Origin: DASXHZ01 sp036488085
GTDB lineage: Bacteria; Acidobacteriota; Thermoanaerobaculia; Gp7-AA8
Assembly (NCBI GenBank): GCA_036488085.1
Contig: DASXHZ010000046.1
Span: 62,001-126,000, forward strand
DNA: 64,000 bases
Reading direction: 5' to 3'
Positions 17,589 to 25,919 of the stretch are shown here, piece after piece. Positions within the stretch are counted from its first letter, which is position 1; the number at the start of each line of letters is the position of its first letter. Below the pieces are notes generated by a model that did no database searches, was not told where the DNA came from, and was given only the letters and a program-made list of their open reading frames with translations. Both the position numbers and the translations under genes were made by a program.

Positions 17589-18467
17589 TTGCTCGAAACA
17601 CTCATCTCGCCGCCGTTCGCGCTGGCGCTCGGCATCGTCATCGCGCTCACGGTCGGGAATCCGATCCCGCGCGGGACGACCTCGCGTCTCACGAAGATCC
17701 TCCTCCAGGCGTCCGTGGTCGGCCTCGGGTTCGGGATCAATCTGCAGAAGGTCGTGGAGGCGGGAAAGCGCGGCGTCGTCTTCACGATCGTGACGATCGC
17801 CGGAACCCTCACCCTCGGCTTCATCGCCGGAAAGTTGATGCGAGTCGAGCACACCATCTCGCATCTGATCTCGTCCGGTACGGCGATCTGCGGCGGCAGC
17901 GCGATTGCCGCCGTCGGTCCGGTGATCGGCGCGAGCGACGAGGAGATGTCGGTCTCCCTCGGCACGGTCTTCATCCTGAACTCGATCGCGCTTTTCATCT
18001 TCCCCTTGATAGGGCACGCGTTGCATCTGAGTCAGACGCAGTTCGGGATGTGGGCGGCGATCGCGATTCACGACACGTCCTCGGTCGTAGGCGCCGCGGC
18101 AAAGTACGGCAACGAGGCGCTCCAAATCGCGACGACGGTGAAGCTGACGCGCGCTCTCTGGATCGTGCCGCTCACGTTCGCGACCGCGCTGGTCTTTCAC
18201 CGGAAATCGACGCGCATCGCGATCCCCTGGTTCATCTTCCTTTTTCTGCTCGCCTCGGTCGTCCGTACGTACGTCGCGGCGCCGCAACTCTGGAACGCCA
18301 TCGCGACGATCGCGAAGTTCGGCCTGACGGTCACGCTCTTCCTGATCGGCGCGAATCTGTCGCGCAAGGCGATCGCCGCCGTCGGCGCGCGCCCGCTCCT
18401 CCTGGGCGTCTTCCTCTGGATCGTCATCTCGTGCGTCTCGCTGTGGGCCGTGATGACGACGATCTAG
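17589..18467 (+). CDS. YeiH/YadS-type putative sulfate exporter family membrane protein
   Basis: This protein has about 292 residues and some nine to ten hydrophobic helices. Recognisable features of the UPF0324/YeiH family include GNPIPRGTTSRLTKILLQ, VVGLGFGINL, SSGTAICGGSAIAAVGPVI and AIHDTSSVVGAA. E. coli YeiH is described as a putative sulfate exporter, and function in most relatives is unproven. I chose TTG at 17589, two bases after the hydrolase stop, because an upstream ATG at 17544 would overlap that gene by 43 bp and add a polar leader. Ribosome-binding signals are weak, so translation is probably coupled to the hydrolase. Confidence 0.85.
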   Translation: MLETLISPPFALALGIVIALTVGNPIPRGTTSRLTKILLQASVVGLGFGINLQKVVEAGKRGVVFTIVTIAGTLTLGFIAGKLMRVEHTISHLISSGTAICGGSAIAAVGPVIGASDEEMSVSLGTVFILNSIALFIFPLIGHALHLSQTQFGMWAAIAIHDTSSVVGAAAKYGNEALQIATTVKLTRALWIVPLTFATALVFHRKSTRIAIPWFIFLFLLASVVRTYVAAPQLWNAIATIAKFGLTVTLFLIGANLSRKAIAAVGARPLLLGVFLWIVISCVSLWAVMTTI

Positions 18468-18518
18468 CCGGCCACGCGGACTGTCTGCACGTGACCGGCC
18501 CGATCACGGCGTGATCGG

Positions 18519-18809
18519 CGACCGGGAGCGTGCGCCGCCGAACGGGGAGCGCGCGCCGCCGAACGGGGAGCGCGCACCGCCGGACGGGGACGGCGCACCA
18601 CCGGACGGGGATGGCGCACCGCCGGACGGGGACGGCGCACCGCCAGACGGGGACGGCGCGCCGCGAGACGGGGATGGCGCACCGCCAGACGGGGATGGCG
18701 CACCGCGAGACGGGGACGGCGCACCGCCAGACGGGGATGGCGTGACGCGAGACGGGGACGGCGTGACGTGAGACGGGGACGGCGTGACGTGAGACGGAGA
18801 CGGCAAAAC
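18519..18809. repeat. 21-bp minisatellite, about 13 units
   Basis: A head-to-tail array of 21-bp GC-rich units without spacers. Near-perfect copies begin at 18540, 18561, 18582 and every 21 bases to 18771, with degenerate flanking units. The unit core is GACGGGGAYGGCGYRCCGCC-like. A weaker 21-bp periodicity can be followed to about 18955, crossing the end of the MFS gene. Several frames on both strands stay open because 21 is a multiple of three (heptapeptides such as APPDGDG or PSPSGGA), but none has a convincing start. It lies between two convergent genes. Confidence 0.9.
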
Positions 18810-18943
18810 CGTTCGTCAGTGCAGGCTCCCCGTTCGTCGGCGCACCTTCCCCGGCGTCCGACGCACCTTCCCCGCCGTTCAGCGCAGCTCACCGCCCGCG
18901 ATCACAGCCTCACCGTCGGCGAGCGCAGTCGCGCCGTCCGCGA

Positions 18944-20155
18944 TCACGCCTGCCCGTCCGCCGACGAGAAGCTGCGGCCGTGCTCTTCGCGGCCGCCGAC
19001 GAGAAGGACGACGAGCACGGCGATGACGCAGATCTCGAATCCGGCTAGCGCCCATGAGTAGCCGACACGGTCGCGCAGCGCGTCCTCGATCGTGTTCGTC
19101 GGCGCTGCGAACAGGATCCCGAGCTGATACGCGAGGCCAGGGATCAGCCCCCGCACACGATCGGGTGCGAGCTCGTTCAAGTGCACCGGAATGATGCCCC
19201 ACGCCCCCTGCACGCCCGCCTGCATCAGGAACGCGCCGGCGCAGAGGATGAAGAGCGTCCCCCCGAATGCCCAGATCGGCATCACGACGACCGACAGCGC
19301 CAGAGCGCAGATCATCGAACGGCGGCGACCGATCTTCTGCGACATCTCGCCGAAAATGATCGCGCCGACGACCGCGCCGATGTTGTAGAGGATCGCGACA
19401 TACGGAACCGTCGCCGCCGCGATGCCGCGCGAGTGCTTCAGAAAATCGGGATAGAGGTCCTGCGTGCCGTGCGACAGGAACATCATGAACGTCATCAGGA
19501 CCACCAGATAGATGACGCTCCGCATGTTCGCGGTCACGGCGGTGCCGATCTCGCGCATGCTGCCGACGCGGTGCTCCTCCCACGCCGCCGACTCCGGCAC
19601 ATTGCGCCGGATGTAGAGCGCCAGCAGCGCCGGCAGCGCGCCGAGCCAGAACATCCATCGCCATCCGAGCGACGGCAGAACGGTCTTCGTGGCTACGGCC
19701 GCCAGCAAGTAGCCGATCGAGTAGCCGCTCTGCAGGATGCCGGAGAGCACCCCGCGCCAGCGCTTCGGCGACTGTTCCATCGCCAGCGACGCGCCGACGC
19801 CCCACTCGCCGCCCATTCCGATGCCGAAGAGCGCGCGGAGGATCAGGAACTGCGTGTACGTGGTCGAGAAGCCCGAGAGCAGCTCGATGATGGAGAAGTA
19901 GACGACGTTCGCCATCAGCGGGCGGCGGCGTCCGTACCGGTCGGCGAGGAAGCCGAAGACGATCGCGCCGATCGGCCGGAACGCGAGCGTCATCGTCAGC
20001 GTGAAGATGATCTGCTTCTTCGGAACGTGAAAATGCGCCGAGAGGACGTCGAGCAGGAAGACGACGACGAAGAAGTCGAAGGCATCGAGCGTCCAGCCGA
20101 GGAAGCCGGCCGTTACGGCGTGACGCGACGCGGAACGTGGCATGGGCGCGCGCAT
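18944..20155 (-). CDS. MFS transporter, NanT/lactate-permease-like
   Basis: The protein has 403 residues, 12 predicted membrane helices and the major facilitator motifs: GFLADRYGRRRP between helices 2 and 3, RALFGIGMGGEWGVGASLAMEQSPKRWRG (motif of the sialate/aromatic-acid:H+ symporter group, read in two parts) and a second-half copy FGEMSQKIGRRRS. This group moves organic acids or sugars acids with protons across the inner membrane; the substrate here is unknown. An alternative start is the ATG at 20143. The 3' end runs into the 21-bp periodic region, so the last ~10 residues may have been replaced by repeat-derived sequence. It is divergent from the PATAN-FHA gene. Confidence 0.9.
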   Translation of the reverse strand: MRAPMPRSASRHAVTAGFLGWTLDAFDFFVVVFLLDVLSAHFHVPKKQIIFTLTMTLAFRPIGAIVFGFLADRYGRRRPLMANVVYFSIIELLSGFSTTYTQFLILRALFGIGMGGEWGVGASLAMEQSPKRWRGVLSGILQSGYSIGYLLAAVATKTVLPSLGWRWMFWLGALPALLALYIRRNVPESAAWEEHRVGSMREIGTAVTANMRSVIYLVVLMTFMMFLSHGTQDLYPDFLKHSRGIAAATVPYVAILYNIGAVVGAIIFGEMSQKIGRRRSMICALALSVVVMPIWAFGGTLFILCAGAFLMQAGVQGAWGIIPVHLNELAPDRVRGLIPGLAYQLGILFAAPTNTIEDALRDRVGYSWALAGFEICVIAVLVVLLVGGREEHGRSFSSADGQA

Positions 20156-20178
20156 TCTACAATTGCGTGCACAGATTC

Positions 20179-21330
20179 ATGAGCAGCGAGGTTCTGCAAG
20201 GAAGCCTCGCCGCGTTCAAGCTCCCCGAGGTCCTCACATTCCTCGCGGGGGCGAGAAAGAGCGGCACGCTGGCGCTCGAGAGCGGCGATAAGCGTTCGTC
20301 CGTCTTCTTCCGAGACGGCGCGCTCGTCTTCGCCTCGTCGACCAACGAACAGCTCCGCCTCGGCGCCATCCTGCAGCGGAAGAAGCGTCTGACACGTGTG
20401 GAGTGCGACCTCATCGACGATCTCATGCGCCGCGAAGGCGGCCGCTTCGGCGAGATCGCGATCCAACAAGGCATCCTCGGCGAAGCGCAGCTCCGCGACT
20501 TCCTGAAGGTGCAGGTCTCGGAGATCCTCTACGACGCCTTCGTCTGGAGCGCCGGCAACTTCGCGTTCAGGGAGGAGGTCGAGATTCCCGCGTACGCCGT
20601 GACGATCTCGGTCGACCTTGCGAACCTCATCATGGAAGGGGCACGCCATATCGAGGAGTGGGAGCAGTGCATCCGGCTCCTCCCCGACAAAAACGCCGTC
20701 TTCCGCGTCGTGCAGCGCCCGCACGAAGAGAAGATCACGCTGACCGCCGACGAGTGGCGCATCCTCTTCCTGATCAACGGCCAGCGAACGCTCGACGAGC
20801 TTTGCAACGCAGTCGAGGACGACCGGCTGGAGATCTACCGCGTCGTCTACGGCCTCCTCTCGAACCATCTGATCGAGCCGGCGGTCCGAACGATCACGAT
20901 GCACGGCGAAGAAACGATGCGGCAGGCGGACGCGCCGCGGTTCGGCAGCGAGTCGACCATCCGCGATGAGGAGGGCAGCGACGACACGGGCCTCCTCATC
21001 TCGGAAGAGGCGAAGCTGTCGTACGAAGACGTCGTCAAGCCGATCGTGGCGCAGTTGCGCGTCGCGGGTGAGGGCGCGACGATTCCGGTCGTCGAAGCGG
21101 AGTACCTCATCGGCCGCCACAGCGACAACGGCATTCGCCTGGCCGACCCCGGCGTATCGAGCTTCCACGCACGGATCTTCCGCGGCCCCGACGGCTACGT
21201 GCTCGAAGACCTCAAGAGCCGCAACGGCGTCTGGCTGAACGGATCGCGCGTCTTTCACGCCGTGCTGAAGAACGGCGACAAGGTGCGGCTCGGCGCGACC
21301 GACTACATCTACGAAGTGCTCATCGCGTGA
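20179..21330 (+). CDS. PATAN (DUF4388) and FHA domain protein
   Basis: The product has 383 residues from the ATG at 20179. Residues 1-~100 are a PATAN/DUF4388 domain (LQGSLAAFKLPEVLTFLAGA, then SGTLALESGDKRSSVFFRDG). A second helical part follows with FLKVQVSEILYDAFVWSAGNF. Residues ~290-383 form an FHA phosphothreonine-binding domain with the conserved GRH, SSFHARI and LEDLKSRNGVWLNG motifs. PATAN proteins act in two-component and gliding/polarity signalling in Myxococcota and relatives. The FHA domain implies input from a Ser/Thr kinase, none of which is nearby. Cytoplasmic. Its stop is followed immediately by the heptamer repeat. Confidence 0.88.
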   Translation: MSSEVLQGSLAAFKLPEVLTFLAGARKSGTLALESGDKRSSVFFRDGALVFASSTNEQLRLGAILQRKKRLTRVECDLIDDLMRREGGRFGEIAIQQGILGEAQLRDFLKVQVSEILYDAFVWSAGNFAFREEVEIPAYAVTISVDLANLIMEGARHIEEWEQCIRLLPDKNAVFRVVQRPHEEKITLTADEWRILFLINGQRTLDELCNAVEDDRLEIYRVVYGLLSNHLIEPAVRTITMHGEETMRQADAPRFGSESTIRDEEGSDDTGLLISEEAKLSYEDVVKPIVAQLRVAGEGATIPVVEAEYLIGRHSDNGIRLADPGVSSFHARIFRGPDGYVLEDLKSRNGVWLNGSRVFHAVLKNGDKVRLGATDYIYEVLIA

Positions 21331-21422
21331 CGCGTTATCCGTGACGCGTTATCCGTTACGCGTTATCCGTTACGCGTTATCCGTTACGCGTTTTCGGCTC
21401 GGATAACGGATAACGGATAACG
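21331..21422. repeat. Heptamer inverted repeat between convergent genes, entering serS
   Basis: About four copies of a 14-bp unit ACGCGTTATCCGTT (two heptamers) run from the PATAN-FHA stop to ~21390. After a short spacer, three GGATAAC heptamers lie inverted at 21401-21421. The GTTATCC core is the same as in the 16804-16866 repeat. The structure covers the whole convergent gap and the last codons and stop of serS (stop at 21377-21379). It could act as a bidirectional hairpin, but no U-tract is present. Confidence 0.88.
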
Positions 21423-22675
21423 GCAGCACCCATGTACTTCCGCAGCGGCTCCGGAACGACCACCGTGCCGTCGGCCTGCTGGTAATTCTCGAGAATCGCG
21501 ACAAGCGAGCGGCCCAGCGGGAGACCCGAACCGTTGATCGTGTGGACGAAGTGGACTTTCTTGTTCGCGTCGCGATAGCGGATGTTCGCGCGCCGCGCCT
21601 GGAAGTCGAGGAAGTTCGAGCACGACGAGATCTCGCGGAACGTGTTCTGCCCCGGCAGCCACACCTCGATGTCATACGTCTTCGAGCTGGTGAATCCCAT
21701 GTCGCCGGTCGACAGCGTCACGACCCGGTAGTGGAGGTTCAGCGCCTGCAAAATCGCCTCGGCATCCGCAGTCAGCCGCTCGTGTTCGTCGCGGGACTTG
21801 TCCGGCGTCGTGAACTTCACGAGCTCCACTTTCTCGAACTGATGCTGCCGGATGAGGCCCCGCGTATCCTTCCCCGCTGCGCCAGCCTCGGCGCGGAAGC
21901 ACGGCGAATACGAGCAGAAAGACTGCGTCAGCGTCTCGCCGTCGAGGATCTCGTCGCGATAGAGATTCGTGACCGGAACCTCGGCCGTCGGGATGAGGTA
22001 GTACGGCTTCTCGCCGGAGAGTTTGAAGGCATCTTCCTCGAACTTCGGGAGCTGACCGGTACCGCGCATGGAGTCGGCGTTGACCATGAACGGCGTCAGG
22101 ATCTCGGTGTAGCCGCGCGCCGTGTGCGAGTCGAGCATGAACGCCGAAAGCGCGCGGCTCAGCTTCGCGGCGGCGCCGAGAAGGACCGTGAAACGGGCGC
22201 CGGTGATCTTCGCGGCACGTTCGAAGTCGAGAATGCCGAGCGACTCGCCGATCTCCCAATGGGCCTTCGGCTCGAAGTCGAACGAAGGCTTCTCGCCCCA
22301 GGTGCGCTCGACGCGATTGGCGCTTTCGTCCGGACCGATCGGGACGGAGGCATCAGGGACGTTCGGGAAGTAGAGCTCGAGCGTCTCCAACTCGACCTCG
22401 AGCTCGGCAAGCCGGGCGTCGAGCTCCTTGATCTCTTCGCCGACCTTCTTCATCGCTTCGATCTGTGCCGACGCGTCCTGCTTGTTCTTCTTGAGCTGGG
22501 CGATCTCCTGCGACGCTGTGTTGCGCTGGTTCTTGAGTTGCTCGACGCGCGCGATGGTGCGGCGCCGTTCGGCATCGAGCTCTATGAAGCGCTCGATATC
22601 GACGGACGCGCCGCGATTCTTCAGTGCAATCCGATAGTCATCCGCGCGTTCGCGGAGGTACTCGCGTGACAACAT
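21377..22675 (-). CDS. serS: Seryl-tRNA synthetase
   Basis: This class II synthetase has 432 residues. The N-terminal ~110 residues form the long antiparallel coiled coil that grips tRNA-Ser (from ERRRTIARVEQLKNQRN to LAELEVELETLELYFPN). The catalytic domain shows motif 2 around CFRAEAGAAGKDTRGLIRQHQF, preceded by PTAEVPVTNLYRDEIL, and motif 3 near NGSGLPLGRSLVAILENYQ. It charges tRNA-Ser with serine and, in cells with SelA, tRNA-Sec. Relatives end just after LRKYMG; the last ~12 residues here are encoded by the heptamer repeat. It is the last gene of the pth-AAA-VWA cluster, 23 bp after the subtilase gene. Confidence 0.97.
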   Translation of the reverse strand: MLSREYLRERADDYRIALKNRGASVDIERFIELDAERRRTIARVEQLKNQRNTASQEIAQLKKNKQDASAQIEAMKKVGEEIKELDARLAELEVELETLELYFPNVPDASVPIGPDESANRVERTWGEKPSFDFEPKAHWEIGESLGILDFERAAKITGARFTVLLGAAAKLSRALSAFMLDSHTARGYTEILTPFMVNADSMRGTGQLPKFEEDAFKLSGEKPYYLIPTAEVPVTNLYRDEILDGETLTQSFCSYSPCFRAEAGAAGKDTRGLIRQHQFEKVELVKFTTPDKSRDEHERLTADAEAILQALNLHYRVVTLSTGDMGFTSSKTYDIEVWLPGQNTFREISSCSNFLDFQARRANIRYRDANKKVHFVHTINGSGLPLGRSLVAILENYQQADGTVVVPEPLRKYMGAAVIRYPLSEPKTRNG

Positions 22676-22698
22676 GGCCGCGCATTCTAGCCTGTACG

Positions 22699-24348
22699 CT
22701 AATGGCGAACGGAGCGGCGGCGCGCGATCACGGGGTCGGTCGTGAAGTCGCCGGTGATCACGAGCGCGTACGGCTGCCGCGGGCCGGAGCTGATTCTCGG
22801 CGCGCCGACGTTGATCGTGTACTTCCCGCTGACCGGCGCATCGACCGACACGCCTTCGACATTGTTCAGCCGGTCGGGCTGGCCCGGATGCAACGGCTCG
22901 TTGCCGTACATCGTCGCGCCGGCAGGAGTCGTGACGCGGAGATCGAGATCGTTCACGAGTTGCGGCGTCGCGTCATTGCGCGGCACGCCGGCGGGATCGG
23001 TCCAGACGAGGACGACGTTCAGGCGCGTCCCCGGCTTGACGTTGACGTCCGTTGAATACGACTCATCCGCAGCGAGACCGGGCGTAGCGTCGAGCGCGTG
23101 CAGCTTCGAGACGTCGCCCGGAAAGTAGAGCGCGTCGTCGAGCACCGGGAAGCCGAAGCCCTGCTCGTACGACGGTACCGGCGCCGTCGTCAAGATCTGC
23201 CCCTGCGCGTTGTACCGCGACGCCACGCGATGCGCCGACGCGATCAGCGTCGCTTTCAGCAGCGCGGCGGACGGCGTGAACGCGTTCGACGGCGTCGGAA
23301 CGCCGGTCGGGTAGTAGCCATCCGTGTAGTACTGGCGGACGAGCAGCGCCGCTCCCGCAATGGTCGGGGACGAAAACGAGGTCCCGGCCTGGCTGGTCGC
23401 GTTGCAGTCGCTGTTGACGACCACATGCGCATCGCCCGCGAGGACGATCGCCGGTCCGACCAGATCGGGTTTGATCCGGCCGTCGCGCGTCGGGCCAACC
23501 AGCGTGAATGACGAAATGTAGTCGTCGTTCGCCGCCGGCATCCGCGTGCCTCCGACCTGGATCGTGTTCTTGGCGCATCCGGGCGACGAGAGCGAGCTTG
23601 GCGCCGCGGTACCGGTCGTGCCTCCGTAGTTGCCGGTGTTGAACACGACCAGCATGTCGGGATGCGACGCCACGAAGGCGTCGATGTCGCGCGCGGCCGC
23701 CGAGTAGTTCGCGGTCGGCGGGGCCGCCAGGTTTCCCTGGAAGTCGCCCCACGAATTCGAGTGGACGCGCGCTCCCTGCTTGTAGGCCTGGTCGAGCAGC
23801 GGCGTGATCGCCACGGGACAGCCGATGCCGGGCCGCGACGTGCAGTGATCGTTCGGAGACAGCCCGGCATCCTGCACGATCAGCTTCGACGACAGTGCGA
23901 TCGCATCGGCGAATTCATGCGAGCCGTACGGTGCGAGGTCGCCGACCGCGCTCGCGGCCGCATGCGTACCGTGGCCCTGGTTGTCGAACGCGTCGAGCCC
24001 CGTCTTTGGGTCGTCGCAGTACGCCGCTCCCGGATACTGGTCGCAGGAGTAGACGAAGTCGTACGCGATGATCTTGCGCCGGCTCAGATCGACGTTCGTC
24101 CAGTCGAGACCGCCCGCCGGACTGCCGGTATTGATCGGCGGCATCGCGCCGTTCGCCTCGGAGAAATAACAGCTCGAATAGTCGACCCCGGTGTCGAGGA
24201 GCGCGAGGATCTGCCCTTCCCCATGAATCCCATGGTCGTACAGCGGCGTACCGCCGAACTGCGCACCCGATTGGATCGATCGGTACGAGATTTCGTTGGC
24301 GGAGGCGGTGAAGGCGAGGAAGAGGACGACGGCAAATAACTTGCGCAT
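22699..24348 (-). CDS. Secreted S8 (subtilisin-like) serine peptidase
   Basis: The 549-residue precursor has a Sec signal peptide (residues 1-17, cut after TASA). The catalytic triad is complete: Asp52 in ALLDTGVD, His126 in NQGHGTHA and Ser323 in GTSFSSPTIAG, with the oxyanion Asn region in FNTGNYGG. There is essentially no propeptide. After ~410 a beta-rich domain (NVVLVWTDPAGVP, NDLDLRV, YTINVGA) resembles the C-terminal domain of KP-43/kexin-like subtilases. Paired cysteines in the catalytic domain suit an extracytoplasmic enzyme. It starts 20 bp after the VWA gene and is likely on the same transcript, an unexpected location for a secreted protease. Confidence 0.92.
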   Translation of the reverse strand: MRKLFAVVLFLAFTASANEISYRSIQSGAQFGGTPLYDHGIHGEGQILALLDTGVDYSSCYFSEANGAMPPINTGSPAGGLDWTNVDLSRRKIIAYDFVYSCDQYPGAAYCDDPKTGLDAFDNQGHGTHAAASAVGDLAPYGSHEFADAIALSSKLIVQDAGLSPNDHCTSRPGIGCPVAITPLLDQAYKQGARVHSNSWGDFQGNLAAPPTANYSAAARDIDAFVASHPDMLVVFNTGNYGGTTGTAAPSSLSSPGCAKNTIQVGGTRMPAANDDYISSFTLVGPTRDGRIKPDLVGPAIVLAGDAHVVVNSDCNATSQAGTSFSSPTIAGAALLVRQYYTDGYYPTGVPTPSNAFTPSAALLKATLIASAHRVASRYNAQGQILTTAPVPSYEQGFGFPVLDDALYFPGDVSKLHALDATPGLAADESYSTDVNVKPGTRLNVVLVWTDPAGVPRNDATPQLVNDLDLRVTTPAGATMYGNEPLHPGQPDRLNNVEGVSVDAPVSGKYTINVGAPRISSGPRQPYALVITGDFTTDPVIARRRSVRH

Positions 24349-24368
24349 CGCGTCAGGAGAACGCGTTT

Positions 24369-25463
24369 CTAGTGCACGAATTTCCGGCGGTTGCGGATGT
24401 AGTCCGCAAGGATGTACTCGCCGAGGCGATCGGGCGATGAGTAAAACGCCCGCCCGCGGTTGATCTTCGAGAGCTGCTCGACGAAGTTCACGAGCATCGG
24501 GTCGGTCGCCAGCATGAACGTCGTGATCGCGATGTTCGCGCGGCGGCAGCGATCCGCCTCCTCGAGCGTCCGGTTCACGATCTTCATGTCGAGCCCGAAA
24601 GAGTTCGTGTAGATGTGGTCGCCTTCGGTCAGCGCCGACGGCTTCCCGTCGGTGATCATGAAGATCTGTTTGTTGTTGTGCTTCCGGCGGCGCAGGATCC
24701 GCTGCGCCAATTCCAGCCCCGCCTTCGTGTTCGTGTGGTACGGACCGACCTTGACGTACGGAATCTCCGAGATCGGCACCTCCACCGCCTCGTCGCCGAA
24801 CAGGAGGACATCGATCGAGTCCTTCGGGTACTTCGTCAGGATCAGTTCCGTGAGCGCCAGCGCGACCTTCTTCGCGGGGGTGATGCGGTCCTCACCATAA
24901 AGAATCATCGAATGCGAGATGTCGATCATCACGACGGTCGCGCAGTTGGAGTTGTGCTCGTTCTCGAACACCTCCAGATCATCCTCGGTGATCGAAATGT
25001 CGTGGTCCGGATCGTTGTGCTTCATCGCGTTCTGCAGTGACCGGATCGAGTCGATCGACATCGGATCGTCGCCGAACTGGTACGGCCGCGTCTCGGTCAG
25101 CCGTTCCGTTCCCTGCCCCGCGTTCGCCACCGAGTGGTAGCCGGTCATCGACTTCTGCAGCCCACCGAAGATCTCGTCGAGCGCGTCGCGCCGGATCTGC
25201 CGCTCGCCCCCCGCGGCGAGCGTCATGTTGCCGTTCGAGTCCTCGCCGATGACGTTGTCTTCGACGAGCGACGCGAAGAACGCCTCGAGATCGATGTTCT
25301 CGTCGATGAGGCCGCGCTGCTGGAGCATGCGCATCCAGCGCATCGCCTCCTCGACGTCGCCGCCGCTCTGGAGCAGGAGATGATTGAAGAGACGGCGCAG
25401 CCCCATCTGCGCCAGGAGCTGCCGGATGAGATCAGGATCGAGATAGGAGTAGCGATGACGCAT
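24369..25463 (-). CDS. VWA-domain protein paired with a ChlI-like AAA ATPase
   Basis: The protein has 364 residues. The N-terminal half is helical and acidic. Residues ~175-345 form a von Willebrand A domain with an intact MIDAS metal site (DISHSM at 181-186) and a later ITDGKPSA loop that supplies further ligands. No signal peptide or membrane span is present, so it is cytoplasmic. It resembles the COG4867-type VWA proteins that accompany magnesium-chelatase-like AAA ATPases, as BchD accompanies BchI or CoxE accompanies CoxD. By analogy it should recruit a client to the AAA ring for metal insertion or remodelling. No chelatase catalytic subunit is nearby. Confidence 0.85.
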   Translation of the reverse strand: MRHRYSYLDPDLIRQLLAQMGLRRLFNHLLLQSGGDVEEAMRWMRMLQQRGLIDENIDLEAFFASLVEDNVIGEDSNGNMTLAAGGERQIRRDALDEIFGGLQKSMTGYHSVANAGQGTERLTETRPYQFGDDPMSIDSIRSLQNAMKHNDPDHDISITEDDLEVFENEHNSNCATVVMIDISHSMILYGEDRITPAKKVALALTELILTKYPKDSIDVLLFGDEAVEVPISEIPYVKVGPYHTNTKAGLELAQRILRRRKHNNKQIFMITDGKPSALTEGDHIYTNSFGLDMKIVNRTLEEADRCRRANIAITTFMLATDPMLVNFVEQLSKINRGRAFYSSPDRLGEYILADYIRNRRKFVH

Positions 25464-25484
25464 GATCGAGTGGCGGCATAGCCG

Positions 25485-25919
25485 CTAGGCGACTCCCTTC
25501 GGCCGGCTCTTCCTCACCTTCTCGATCCACATCGCGATGGTGGGATTGTTGGGCATCTTCTCGCGCGCTTCTTCGAGCGTCGTGAGGGCGTCGGACTCGC
25601 GTCCGAGGACGAGGAGGATCTGCACGCGGAGCTCGACGAGCGACTGGTAGAGGTGAAAGTCGGTCATCTGCTGCCCGTTCATGAGCGACAGCGCGCGGTC
25701 GACGAACTTGAGGGCGACGTCCGGCTTCGAGTCGTTGAGCGCGTCGGCCGCGAACCGATGGAGCATCCGCGGCGAGTCGCCGAGAAACGACTTCGCGTCG
25801 ACGAACCGCAGGAGCGCCTCACGCACGACCGCCTCTTCGTCCGCGAACCAGCCGTCGCGAATGATGCGGTCGATCTGCCGCGCCAGCTCGTTCGGGATCT
25901 CGGCCGAGACTTTCATCAC
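25485..25919 (-). CDS. RHH-like N-terminus fused to a TPR-like helical domain
   Basis: A 144-residue protein. Residues 1-~48 (KVSAEIPNELARQIDRIIRD, then EEAVVREALLRFVD) match the strand-helix-helix pattern of ribbon-helix-helix proteins of the CopG/ParD type. The rest is helical and looks like two TPR units (PDVALKFVDRALSLMNG, ESDALTTLEEAREKMPNNP). It overlaps the AAA gene by 4 bp and precedes the VWA gene by 21 bp. No toxin gene accompanies it, so an antitoxin role is unlikely. I infer either a DNA-binding autoregulator or an adaptor of the AAA-VWA pair. Confidence 0.7.
   Translation of the reverse strand: MMKVSAEIPNELARQIDRIIRDGWFADEEAVVREALLRFVDAKSFLGDSPRMLHRFAADALNDSKPDVALKFVDRALSLMNGQQMTDFHLYQSLVELRVQILLVLGRESDALTTLEEAREKMPNNPTIAMWIEKVRKSRPKGVA

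Noticed and set aside
18504..18806. Pro/Ser heptad protein (PSPSGGA repeats) on the minus strand
   Set aside because: It is the direct reading of the 21-bp minisatellite; other frames are equally open and no credible start or ribosome-binding site was seen.
18519..18809. CRISPR-like array
   Set aside because: Units are contiguous 21-bp copies without unique spacers and there are no cas genes.
25485..25919. Antitoxin of a type II toxin-antitoxin pair
   Set aside because: The adjacent genes are an AAA ATPase and a VWA protein; no toxin-sized ORF lies beside it.
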